NCBI GenBank assembly: GCA_014239555.1
Contig: JAAZYR010000003.1
Location: 186,001-250,000, forward strand
Source: Acidimicrobiales bacterium
GTDB taxonomy: Bacteria > Actinomycetota > Acidimicrobiia > Acidimicrobiales > Poriferisodalaceae
DNA length: 64,000 bases
Reading direction: 5' to 3'
Positions 42,922-51,204 of this stretch are shown here, piece after piece; within the stretch, counting starts at the first letter, position 1, and every line of letters begins with the position of its first letter. A program made the position numbers and the translations under genes. The notes under the pieces were generated by a model, which saw nothing but the letters and a program-made list of their open reading frames with translations, made no database searches and was not told the origin of the DNA.

Positions 42922-45173
42922 TGGCTCTTACAGAGGAAAACCCTGGATACAAATGGGTTGGCACACGACCTATCCGTCCCGATGGTTTGGACAAAGTCAC
43001 AGGGAAAGCTCAATTTGGGGCCGATCTCACATTGCCCGGGATGCTCTTTGGCAAAGTCGTTCGTTCACCGCACGCCCATGCGCGGATTTTGTCGATTGAC
43101 ACAAGTGCCGCGGAATCAATGCTCGGAGTCAAGGCGGTGATCACCGGTAGTGATTTCCCGGACCTGGCAGCTAATGGCGCCCACGCCAGTGACATCGACG
43201 TCGCTAATAACGCGATCGCTCGAGACAAAGTTCTCTACGAAGGTCATGTTGTTGCCGCAGTCGCTGCTACCACGCGTGAACTAGCGGAAGCGGCCGCCAA
43301 AGCAGTTGAAGTCAGTTACGAAATCTTGCCTCATGTGTTGACTGTCGATGAGGCCATGGCAGACAACGCTCCACTGTTGCACGAAAACATGATTACGAAA
43401 GGGGTAGACCCTGCCCCGGACCAGCCCTCCAATGTTGCGAGTCGTATTGTCCACGAACGTGGCGATTTAGAACAGGGCTTTGGCGAAGCGGACGTGGTTA
43501 TAGAAAGAGAGTTCACGACGAAACCCGTCCATCAGGGTTATATCGAACCGCATGCCGCGGTAGCTGACGCGAACAACGATGGACGAGCCAACATTTGGTG
43601 TTCATCCCAAGGCCACTTCGCGATGAGGGCCTACACGGCAACTGTGTTGGGGGTGTCACAAGGCACCTTAAAGGTCACCGCAGCCGAAATTGGTGGTGGT
43701 TTCGGTGGCAAAACAGTGATCTATCTTGAGCCATTGGCAGTTCGTTTGTCGCAGCGCTCGGGCCGACCTGTCAAATTGGTTATGGATCGAGACGAAGTCT
43801 TCCGTGCAACCGGTCCTACTTCCGGTACCAGGATCAAAGTGAAGATGGGTATTTCTAATGGCGGTGAACTGACAGCTGCTGAAGTATGGATGGCGTTCGA
43901 GGCAGGTGCCTATGCCGGTTCTCCGGTCGGCGCGGCGGGCATGACAGTTATCGCGGCCTATGACATACCTCACTTTCTTGTTGAGGGATATGACGTGGTG
44001 TGTAATAAACCGCGGGTGGCTGCCTATCGAGCTCCTGGAGCACCAATGGCAGCTTTCGCAGTGGAGTCAGTGCTTGACGAACTGGCTCGCAGCATCGATA
44101 TGGATCCGATTGAGGTGCGCCTAGCAAACGCCGCCGTCGAGGGCACACAGGCGTCCTATGGACCGAAGTTTCCTCGTATCGGGTTCGTCGAAACGTTGGA
44201 GGCGATAAAAGAACATCCCAATTACACCGCTGAACTAGGACCCAATCAGGGGCGTGGCGTTGCCGCCGGATTTTGGTTTAACGCTGGAATGAATTCCAGC
44301 GCGACCGTGCACGTCAACGAAAACGGAACAGCAACCGTGGTTACCGGTTCTCCCGATATTGGGGGGAGTCGACAATCCATGGCTCTGATGGCTGCAGAAG
44401 AACTAGGAATTCCCTACGAGTCAATCAAACCGGTCGTAGCTGACACTGAAACAGTCGGCTTTAACGACGTCACTGGGGGAAGCCGAGTTACCTTGGCCAC
44501 CGGTGCAGCTGTAGTCGACGCGTGTCGTCTGGTCATAGAGGACCTTCGCGCCCGTGCCGCCAAGACCTGGGATGTTGAAATTGATCAGGTGGAATGGGTT
44601 GACGGTCAAGCCCAACACGTTGACGGATCCCAACCCCCGTTATCGCTCAACGCTTTGGCCGCTAAGTCAGGACGAACTGGGGGTCCGATTTCCGCGAATG
44701 CTTCACTTAACGCTCGTGGCGTAGGGGCTGGTTTCTCCACACAGCTCTGTGATGTGGAAGTTGACCCAGAAACCGGCGTTACCCGAGTTGTCCGCTATCT
44801 CACCGCGCAAGACGCTGGCCGCGCCATAAGCCCCGATTATGTCGAAGGGCAAATGCAAGGTGGTGTGGTCCAGGGCATTGGATGGGGCTTAAATGAGGAA
44901 TACATTCATGACGAGAACGGGGCCATGGAGAATCCAAGTTTTCTTGACTATCGCATGCCCGTAGCTTCTGATTTGCCGATGATCGAATGCAGCATCGTGG
45001 AAGTGCCCAATCCGGCCCATCCCTACGGAGTTCGCGGTGTTGGCGAAGTAGGAATCGTTCCACCCATGGCAGCACTAGCTAACGCGATTAAAGACGCCAC
45101 CGGTGTTCGCTTGACCGATTTGCCAATGACACCTATCAAAGTTCTTGAAGCGCTTAACGAACAGAGTGATTAA
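42921..45173 (+). CDS. Molybdenum hydroxylase large subunit (xanthine dehydrogenase family, molybdopterin-binding)
   Basis: A 750-residue molybdopterin subunit. It begins with YKWVGTRPIRPDGLDKVTGKAQFGADL, has EIGGGFGGKT near 256, VAAYRAPGAPMAAFAVESVLDELA near 367 and the catalytic Glu in GVRGVGEVGIVPPMAALANAI near 707. The CO dehydrogenase form I loop (AYxCSFR) is absent; YRAPGAP takes its place, so this is a hydroxylase of another substrate, such as a purine, aldehyde, nicotinate or aromatic. The ATG at 42921 overlaps the CoxS-type stop. A small MoaD/ThiS-like gene follows eight bases later. Confidence 0.9.
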   Translation: MALTEENPGYKWVGTRPIRPDGLDKVTGKAQFGADLTLPGMLFGKVVRSPHAHARILSIDTSAAESMLGVKAVITGSDFPDLAANGAHASDIDVANNAIARDKVLYEGHVVAAVAATTRELAEAAAKAVEVSYEILPHVLTVDEAMADNAPLLHENMITKGVDPAPDQPSNVASRIVHERGDLEQGFGEADVVIEREFTTKPVHQGYIEPHAAVADANNDGRANIWCSSQGHFAMRAYTATVLGVSQGTLKVTAAEIGGGFGGKTVIYLEPLAVRLSQRSGRPVKLVMDRDEVFRATGPTSGTRIKVKMGISNGGELTAAEVWMAFEAGAYAGSPVGAAGMTVIAAYDIPHFLVEGYDVVCNKPRVAAYRAPGAPMAAFAVESVLDELARSIDMDPIEVRLANAAVEGTQASYGPKFPRIGFVETLEAIKEHPNYTAELGPNQGRGVAAGFWFNAGMNSSATVHVNENGTATVVTGSPDIGGSRQSMALMAAEELGIPYESIKPVVADTETVGFNDVTGGSRVTLATGAAVVDACRLVIEDLRARAAKTWDVEIDQVEWVDGQAQHVDGSQPPLSLNALAAKSGRTGGPISANASLNARGVGAGFSTQLCDVEVDPETGVTRVVRYLTAQDAGRAISPDYVEGQMQGGVVQGIGWGLNEEYIHDENGAMENPSFLDYRMPVASDLPMIECSIVEVPNPAHPYGVRGVGEVGIVPPMAALANAIKDATGVRLTDLPMTPIKVLEALNEQSD

Positions 45174-45181
45174 TTGGGCTG

Positions 45182-45427
45182 ATGGCACAAGTTTATTTTT
45201 CAGCTGGCTTACGCGACTTAACCGGAGGCGTTGCACAAGTTGACGTCCAAGCGTCAAACGTTCGGCGCTTGATCGCAGCTCTTGATGAGATGTTCCCCGG
45301 CATAGGAGAGCGTCTTTCCGAAGCTTCATCAGTGGCTATTGATGGAGAAATTCTCACCGACGCCGAATATGAGTCAGTGCCAGACCAAGCCGAAGTTCAT
45401 TTTCTCGATATTTTACAAGGTGGATAA
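45182..45427 (+). CDS. MoaD/ThiS-like sulfur carrier protein
   Basis: An 81-residue ubiquitin-like sulfur carrier. It starts with AQVYFSAGLRDLTGG and ends with the exposed Gly-Gly of ILQGG, the usual thiocarboxylation site, with VAIDGEILTDAEYESVPDQAEVHFLDIL before it. MoaD supplies sulfur for the molybdopterin dithiolene. No MoaE is nearby. The ATG at 45182 lies eight bases after the large-subunit stop, so it belongs to the same operon. A dedicated carrier suggests cofactor supply or sulfuration linked to this hydroxylase, which is an inference. Confidence 0.85.
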   Translation: MAQVYFSAGLRDLTGGVAQVDVQASNVRRLIAALDEMFPGIGERLSEASSVAIDGEILTDAEYESVPDQAEVHFLDILQGG

Positions 45428-45633
45428 CGCCGAATCGAGATCGGCATCCTGGCAGACTTGCACGACTCAAGTGCCCTGTACCTGAAGTCGGGACAGGTGT
45501 GTTTCCCCGCGGTATTTGGGAGGGACTGTGTCCAACTTGACATATTTCACTATCAGCTCCTTCCAAATAACGCTGACCGCAAGGGTGCGGTAATAAGCGA
45601 GTTCCTAAACCAAATAACTTGATTTATTAATTC

Positions 45634-46851
45634 ATGCCATGCTTTCGAGTTATGGAACAACCACCGAGTTTTCGGTCATCTAACGTCACGTTCCCCACTG
45701 AACGTGAGGCCAAAAGAAGGTTCCTACTTTCAGCAGTTGACCAAATTCGGGACGTAGTCAAAGACACTGCAGACGAAGCCGAAAAATCTCGAACACTGCC
45801 TGGTGTGCTCTTCGACGCAATGTACGAGACGGGCCTGTTTTGGATGAAACTTCCCGAGGTTTTAGGCGGCGCGGAAGCCGACCCTCTCATCCAAGTCGAG
45901 GTGATCGAATCGTTGGCGCGACTCGATGCCTCTGCAGCTTGGAACGTGATGATTGGATCCCAATCCATCGCTCTGCCCGCGGCTTGGCTCCCCGACGCTG
46001 CTCTTGATGAGGTATTCGTCGAAGGCGATTTCCCAGTTGCGGCAGGATCTTTGATGCCATCAGGAATTGGAGTTCCTGAGCCCGGGGGATTCCGGGTTAC
46101 TGGACGTTGGTCCTTTGCTAGTGGGATTCGTCATTGCCGGTGGGTGAACGCGACGGTGCGCGTCACACGGCCCGAGCAACCCGACGTTGAACTCCACAGA
46201 GTTGTGATCCCCACCGCGGACGTCACCGTTCATGACAATTGGGACTCCATTGGGTTAAAAGGAACCGGGAGCTGCGATTTTTCTGTGTCGGACTACTTCG
46301 TGCCCAACGCGTTTAGCTGGTCCTTCCAAGACAAGCCTCGGCGGGGTGGTCGCCTTCACCTTCTGGGGTTGCCTGGCTACGTTGCCTATGAGCACGCCGC
46401 CTTGGCCCTTGGGGTGGCGCGTAACTCCTTGGACCTCGTAACTGGTAGGGCAGGCGGAAAAGAACGCGGGTTCGAAGGCTCTCTGGTCGGCCACCGGTCT
46501 TCGTTTCAACGCGACCTCGGAAAATTCGACATTCAGCTAACAGCAATGCGGTCGATGGTGTTCGAAGTATTCGGTGAGGTATGGGATGGCCTCCAACCAA
46601 GACAACAGCCCGCTCCGAACCAACAAGCGCAGATGCGATCGGTGGCGACGCTAGCTACCGAGGTAGCGCTCGAGATCGCCGGAAATGCGTTTCGTTATGC
46701 AGGAGGTGAAGGGGTGTATCAGCACGACCCAATTCAGAAATGCTGGCGTGATCTCGCGACCGCTGGGCAACACTTCCTGGTGAGCGACACCGCCTATGAG
46801 AACCACGGCAAGTTTCTTCTCGGTCACGAAGACGCGAAAGCTTTTGGATGA
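45634..46851 (+). CDS. HsaA-like acyl-CoA dehydrogenase-fold flavin monooxygenase
   Basis: A 405-residue flavoprotein of the acyl-CoA dehydrogenase fold. The middle holds GGFRVTGRWSFASGIRHCRWVNATV, the flavin-site block also found in HsaA-type oxygenases, then WDSIGLKGTGSCDFSVSDYFVP. The C-terminus has NAFRYAGGEGVYQHDPIQKCWRDLATAGQHFLVS. The position of the dehydrogenase catalytic base is not conserved, so it is more likely an oxygenase or sulfur-removing relative such as DszC. No reductase is adjacent. The start may be ATG 45634 or ATG 45652; neither has a strong ribosome site. It lies 206 bases after the MoaD-like gene and convergent with the MFS gene. Confidence 0.8.
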   Translation: MPCFRVMEQPPSFRSSNVTFPTEREAKRRFLLSAVDQIRDVVKDTADEAEKSRTLPGVLFDAMYETGLFWMKLPEVLGGAEADPLIQVEVIESLARLDASAAWNVMIGSQSIALPAAWLPDAALDEVFVEGDFPVAAGSLMPSGIGVPEPGGFRVTGRWSFASGIRHCRWVNATVRVTRPEQPDVELHRVVIPTADVTVHDNWDSIGLKGTGSCDFSVSDYFVPNAFSWSFQDKPRRGGRLHLLGLPGYVAYEHAALALGVARNSLDLVTGRAGGKERGFEGSLVGHRSSFQRDLGKFDIQLTAMRSMVFEVFGEVWDGLQPRQQPAPNQQAQMRSVATLATEVALEIAGNAFRYAGGEGVYQHDPIQKCWRDLATAGQHFLVSDTAYENHGKFLLGHEDAKAFG

Positions 46852-46922
46852 ACCCCCAATTGAGAGAGATGACACGCAGCGTCAGCGATGCGTTGACCTA
46901 TTGGTATCGGTAGTCGCGTTGC

Positions 46923-48074
46923 TTACAACCGGTCCGGGAAAAAGCAAGCTAACCAAGCGATGATCGAGGTGCATATGACAAGCCCGATTGCGGTCTCATA
47001 CCCAGCACTGTCGATAACAAACCCCAGAACCGCTGGCCCCGCTAATGCCCCGAAACCCAGAGCCGTATAGAAGGTGCCGACAGTCCCACCTAAATCGGCG
47101 ACACCAAACCAGCTCGCGAGAACATTTGGTGCGGCCGTGAACCACACAGCCCAGCCGACGCCATGTAATAAAGCACTCGCGAAAAACAGTCCGTAAGAAT
47201 TTCCTGCCGAGAACCAAAGAAACAAGCAACCCAGCAACAACAATTGCCCGAGCCGGTACTGACGCATAGGTATAAACCGGTCACCGAGCGCGCTGATTAC
47301 TAGGCGAGCGACAACCGATGATGCTCCGACAACCCCGACGAGTATGGCGGCCGCTTGACTACCGATTCCTTCGCTTATGGCGTGGTCGTTATAGAAGGCG
47401 AGGGGCGCATAAAAACCAGGCCCTCCGAGTATCAGTGCCCCATAAAGTGTTAAGAATTTTTTCGACCGAAGAATCGCGGATAAACCCAACTGTTTCGAAC
47501 CAGGTTTAGTTGGGGCATCGCTACTGGCGATAGCACAAGCAACCAAAAGCACGGCGCTGAATGCGGCGTAGATCCCCAAAGTTGATCGCCACCCCCACGC
47601 GTCAATCAACACGCGTGAAACTATGGGTCCAACAAAGGTGCCCATTCCGACACCTGCTAGTACCAAGCTGATCGCAGCTGTTCTTCTCTCCTCAAACCAG
47701 CGCCCAACTGTGCCAATCATCGGCGGGTAACAACAACCGACGGCGCTTCCCACCAATGGCGCGTATATCAAGTAGAGCTGCCACAGCGAGGATGCCCGAG
47801 CGCTGACTATCAACCCAATGGTCATAAAAATCGCGCCGGTCACGACTACCGGGCGAACTCCAACGCGATCGCTGAATCTTCCGGCAACGGCACCCGCCAA
47901 GTAATAGAAGCAGACAGCAGTTGAAAACAATGGCGCTACCGGCCCAGTCGACGTGTCAAAACTTTCTGCTATCGGGGTAAGAAAAATGCCAAACGAAAAC
48001 AAAACCCCAAATGTCACAAAATTTGCGACGAAAGCCGCACTGGTGACAACCCAACCGCGTCGTATGTTGCTCAT
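46923..48074 (-). CDS. Major facilitator superfamily transporter, monocarboxylate-type
   Basis: A 383-residue membrane protein with about 12 helices. N-terminal RRGWVVTSAAFVANFVTFGVLFSFGIFLTPI is typical of MCT/OxlT-like carriers. The MFS motif A is seen as GRFSDRVGVRPVVVTG after helix 2, and GYCCYPPM-like and GWRSTLGIYAAFS segments follow. Substrates of the group are small carboxylates. It is the last gene of a minus-strand run after SsuD-like, SDR and LLM genes, so it may import their substrate. The ATG at 48074 is the natural start. Confidence 0.87.
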   Translation of the reverse strand: MSNIRRGWVVTSAAFVANFVTFGVLFSFGIFLTPIAESFDTSTGPVAPLFSTAVCFYYLAGAVAGRFSDRVGVRPVVVTGAIFMTIGLIVSARASSLWQLYLIYAPLVGSAVGCCYPPMIGTVGRWFEERRTAAISLVLAGVGMGTFVGPIVSRVLIDAWGWRSTLGIYAAFSAVLLVACAIASSDAPTKPGSKQLGLSAILRSKKFLTLYGALILGGPGFYAPLAFYNDHAISEGIGSQAAAILVGVVGASSVVARLVISALGDRFIPMRQYRLGQLLLLGCLFLWFSAGNSYGLFFASALLHGVGWAVWFTAAPNVLASWFGVADLGGTVGTFYTALGFGALAGPAVLGFVIDSAGYETAIGLVICTSIIAWLACFFPDRL

Positions 48075-48158
48075 CGTGGGAGTAGTGATCCCCTATTTCT
48101 ATCCTGCCCGGTTCCACGAGTTTTCGTTAAATGTCCCAATTAGCCCAAAGGTGTTCGC

Positions 48159-49265
48159 TCAACGAAATGTGCTGATGTTTGCCGGTTGGTTCGTAGCACC
48201 TTCGACCAAGCCTTGGTCGCGAAGAATAGGAAGAACTCCTTCTCCGAACCAGTACGCCTCTTCAAGGTGCGGGTATCCCGACAGGATAAATTCATCGAAA
48301 CCAAGTTCGTGGTACTCAGAAATTCTCTCAGCGACTTCTTCGTATGACCCAACGAGAGCTGTGCCTGCGCCGCCTCTCACAAGCCCAATGCCCGCCCAAA
48401 CATTTGGATGAACTTCGAGCTTCGCTGTGTCTCCGGCGTGAAGTTCGGCCATTCGACGCTGTCCCTCTGACATGGTCGTCGAAAAATCTGTTTGTGCTTC
48501 GGCGATTGCCTCGGGTGTCATGTGAGCCAACATGTCATTGGCGATTGCCCATGCTTCCGCTGAGGTAGATCGGGTGATGACGTGAAAACGAATCCCGTAG
48601 GTCAGAGCCCGCCCTTTCGCCGCAGCTAACTCCCGCATGCGTTCAATTCTTTCAGCGACCATGGTCGGCGGTTCTCCCCACGCGAGATACACATCAACGT
48701 GTTCCGCTGCGATTGCTTCTGCCGCTGGAGAGGCACCACCGAAATAAATTGGTGGGGTTGGGGTGGGCATCTCACGGGTAGTTGCTTGGGCGACTCGGTA
48801 ATAGTCGCCTTCGAAATCGTATGGTTCACCGGTCCACGCGTTACGCATAATGTCCAAAAATTCACCGGTTCTCTCATAACGGGCGTCTTTGTCTAACCAA
48901 TCACCAAAACGGTTGAGTTCTCTAGGTTCCGCGCCCGTAACGATGTTTATTAAAAGGCGACCCTCAGACATTCGTTGATATGTGGACGCCATTTGAGCAG
49001 CCAAAGTTGGTGACAAAAATCCAGGACGGAAGGCCACCAAAAACTTGATTCGTTTAGTTAGAGGAATCAGTGATGCGGTTGCCAGCCATGCGTCTTCGCA
49101 TGCTGTTCCACAAGGCGTCAGCAAGGCGTCGTACCCCAAATCGTCACACGCTTGAGCAATTTGCGCGAGGTAGTCATTTGTTGGCGGTCGCCAGTGGGCG
49201 TTAGGACTATCGGGAACAACCTCCCGACTATCGCCACCCGTGGGTAAGAACCAATGAATTTTCAT
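48159..49265 (-). CDS. SsuD-like FMNH2-dependent alkanesulfonate monooxygenase
   Basis: A 368-residue LLM-fold protein matching SsuD. It has MKIHWFLPTGGDSREV at the start, YLAQIAQACDDLGYDALLTPCG near 40, FLVAFRPGFLSPTLAAQMA near 80, LLINIVTGAEPRELNRFGDWLDKDARYERTGEFL near 105-140, and PPIYFGGASPAAEAIAAEHVDVYLAWGEPP near 175. SsuD frees sulfite from alkanesulfonates with FMNH2 from SsuE; neither SsuE nor an SsuABC importer is here, so it may act on another compound. The ATG at 49265 follows AAGGTGG. It lies between SDR and MFS genes in one minus-strand operon. Confidence 0.86.
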   Translation of the reverse strand: MKIHWFLPTGGDSREVVPDSPNAHWRPPTNDYLAQIAQACDDLGYDALLTPCGTACEDAWLATASLIPLTKRIKFLVAFRPGFLSPTLAAQMASTYQRMSEGRLLINIVTGAEPRELNRFGDWLDKDARYERTGEFLDIMRNAWTGEPYDFEGDYYRVAQATTREMPTPTPPIYFGGASPAAEAIAAEHVDVYLAWGEPPTMVAERIERMRELAAAKGRALTYGIRFHVITRSTSAEAWAIANDMLAHMTPEAIAEAQTDFSTTMSEGQRRMAELHAGDTAKLEVHPNVWAGIGLVRGGAGTALVGSYEEVAERISEYHELGFDEFILSGYPHLEEAYWFGEGVLPILRDQGLVEGATNQPANISTFR

Positions 49266-49332
49266 GCTTCCACCTTGCTTGAAATTGACGCCAAGCACTT
49301 CGTCTTCGACAAAGCTAACCCGGTAACCCAAA

Positions 49333-50088
49333 TCAACTCATAGTGAGTCCACCAGAAACCGACAAAGTTTGCCCCGTCACAAACGACGCTTCTTCTGAAC
49401 AGAAGTACACCACTGCAGAAGCCACTTCGGTTGGGGTGCCTACACGTTTCATAGGTACAGCCCGAGCCATCGCACCGATGATCTTGTCCCCATCATCGCT
49501 TGCCGCAACAATCCCATCCAGTAATGGGGTGTCAGTCGGTCCGGGGCAGACAACATTCGCGGTGACACCGCTCCGAGCTACCTCACGCGCAACAGTCTTT
49601 GTGAAAGCAATCACTCCGCCCTTCGCCCCGGAGTACACCGCCTCAAATGAAGACCCAACTCTGCCCGCATCCGACCCGATGTTGACGATTCGACCCCATC
49701 GAGCTTCGACCATAGACGGAAGGCACGCATGCACTGTCCGGAGAATGCCCTTGTAGTTTATTTCGATTACCCGATCCCAAAACGCTTCGTCGGTTGACAA
49801 GAAAGGCATCAGTTCGTCCCACCCGGCACAATTCACTAACACCTCGATTGCTCCTAGTTCATCTATGGCTTCGAGAACACCATCTTGAACAGCGTCAGTT
49901 TTCGAAACGTCCATATGGACGGCGATCGCGGTTCCACCAGACTCAACCACCATCGCTGATGTTTCTTGTGCGCCAGCAACATTGATGTCAGCTACAGCGA
50001 CTTTGCGGCCATCGCGTGCTAACCCCAGACAGATTTCTCTGCCAATGCCACTTCCGCCTCCGGTAACTAGAGCTAGTCGTTCGGTCAT
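49333..50088 (-). CDS. SDR oxidoreductase, BadH-like (2-hydroxycyclohexanecarboxyl-CoA dehydrogenase-like)
   Basis: A 251-residue short-chain dehydrogenase. The NAD site is LVTGGGSGIGREICL, followed by VLVNCAGWDELMPF, catalytic Ser in IVNIGSDAGRVGSSFEAVYSGAKGG with Tyr and Lys in the standard YxxxK, and ANVVCPGPTDTPLLDG. The combination CAGWD, SDAGRVGSS and TGQTLSVSGGLTM is very close to BadH from cyclohexanecarboxylate degradation, as I recall it. It would oxidise a 2-hydroxyacyl-CoA to the keto form. The ATG at 50088 follows GAGGAG by six bases and lies two bases after the LLM stop. Confidence 0.86.
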   Translation of the reverse strand: MTERLALVTGGGSGIGREICLGLARDGRKVAVADINVAGAQETSAMVVESGGTAIAVHMDVSKTDAVQDGVLEAIDELGAIEVLVNCAGWDELMPFLSTDEAFWDRVIEINYKGILRTVHACLPSMVEARWGRIVNIGSDAGRVGSSFEAVYSGAKGGVIAFTKTVAREVARSGVTANVVCPGPTDTPLLDGIVAASDDGDKIIGAMARAVPMKRVGTPTEVASAVVYFCSEEASFVTGQTLSVSGGLTMS

Positions 50089-50090
50089 TC

Positions 50091-51119
50091 TCAACTCCTC
50101 GTTGCGCGGGCAACTTCGCCCCACTTGTCTACCGATTCTGGGTCTTTTCGCATGTGCTCTTCAGTCAGATACATCACAACTCGCGAAGCGGTTCCCCCAT
50201 AGCGTTCCTTGAGTCGGTCCGCCATTTCGTCCCAGGTTGATACCAACGCGAAATGATCGAGCATCTCATCGGAAATCGTGTCCGCCATGCCCTGTAAATC
50301 ACCAGCCGACATTTTGTCCCTCAAAGCGGTTGTTACTCCTTCAAAGCCGAGGTCTTCGAATTGGAAGGCATAGTTAGGAGTGGTGCCGTAGAAAGCAATT
50401 TGTGTTTTGGCTCGATGAACCCAAGGAGAGCGCTCTTCGGGAGTATCTCCTGCTATGGCAAACACGGGAACAATCAAATCAACATCGGCTCGCTGACGAC
50501 CAGCCAAAAGAGCGCCCTCTTCAATTTCAGGTAACAAACGATGCTGGATGTAATGCATGGAATGCATCGGATGCACATGCACCCCGTCGGCTACCTGGCC
50601 CGCAACCCGGTTCATTAGTGGTCCGACCGATGAAATATCAACCTTGATCTCGCCGAACTCGTGGCTCCGAGGCTTCCATGCATCCGGAAGTAACGACAGA
50701 TTGTAAAATTCTCCTTCGTGGTGGAGACGTTCCTCGCCACGAAACGCTCTGAAGCACGCTTGGACAGCAAGCACATAGTCAAGCAACCGTCTAGCTGGCC
50801 TGTCGAAATCCGCTGAGTAACGCCGAACTACGTGTCCTTTGACTTGGCTACCTAATCCCAGCCGGAACTTTCCATGAGTTTCGCCGGCCAACTCCCACGC
50901 CACTTGTGCGGAAACCATAGGGCTTCGAGGAAACGCGACCGCAATGCCAGTAGTAAAAGTCAACGATGGGGCTGCCATTGCGGCTGCCGCGATTTGCATC
51001 CAAGGCACCTGCCCGGTTTCGGTATAAAGCATTCCCGAAAAGCCCTGACTTTCAACAGTGCGCGCTAACTCATTGGCGTTACTCCAAGTAGACGAACCGG
51101 TCATCAGATCAAATTCCAC
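50091..51119 (-). CDS. LLM class F420-type oxidoreductase
   Basis: A 342-residue luciferase-like protein. It has ARTVESQGFSGMLYTETGQVPWMQIAAAAMA near 20-48, FTTGIAVAFPRSPMVSAQVAWELA near 55, and GKFRLGLGSQVKGHVVRRYSADFDRPARRLLDYVLAVQ at 83-118, a block typical of actinobacterial TIGR03617 F420-type members. The start is GTG 51119 with GAGAGGGG five bases upstream. It leads a minus-strand operon with BadH-like, SsuD-like and MFS genes and is divergent from the broken ligase. Substrate unknown. Confidence 0.87.
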   Translation of the reverse strand: MEFDLMTGSSTWSNANELARTVESQGFSGMLYTETGQVPWMQIAAAAMAAPSLTFTTGIAVAFPRSPMVSAQVAWELAGETHGKFRLGLGSQVKGHVVRRYSADFDRPARRLLDYVLAVQACFRAFRGEERLHHEGEFYNLSLLPDAWKPRSHEFGEIKVDISSVGPLMNRVAGQVADGVHVHPMHSMHYIQHRLLPEIEEGALLAGRQRADVDLIVPVFAIAGDTPEERSPWVHRAKTQIAFYGTTPNYAFQFEDLGFEGVTTALRDKMSAGDLQGMADTISDEMLDHFALVSTWDEMADRLKERYGGTASRVVMYLTEEHMRKDPESVDKWGEVARATRS

Positions 51120-51204
51120 GTTGACCCCTCTCTGTAGACCCCTATTTGAGCCGAAACGGCGTCACTCGGCCAATGCGTTGACATCGGATCTATCGTTGCT
51201 GGCT

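Noticed and set aside
42921-45173. Aerobic CO dehydrogenase (CoxL)
   Set aside because: The form I active-site loop AYxCSFR is not present; the YRAPGAP loop fits other molybdenum hydroxylases.
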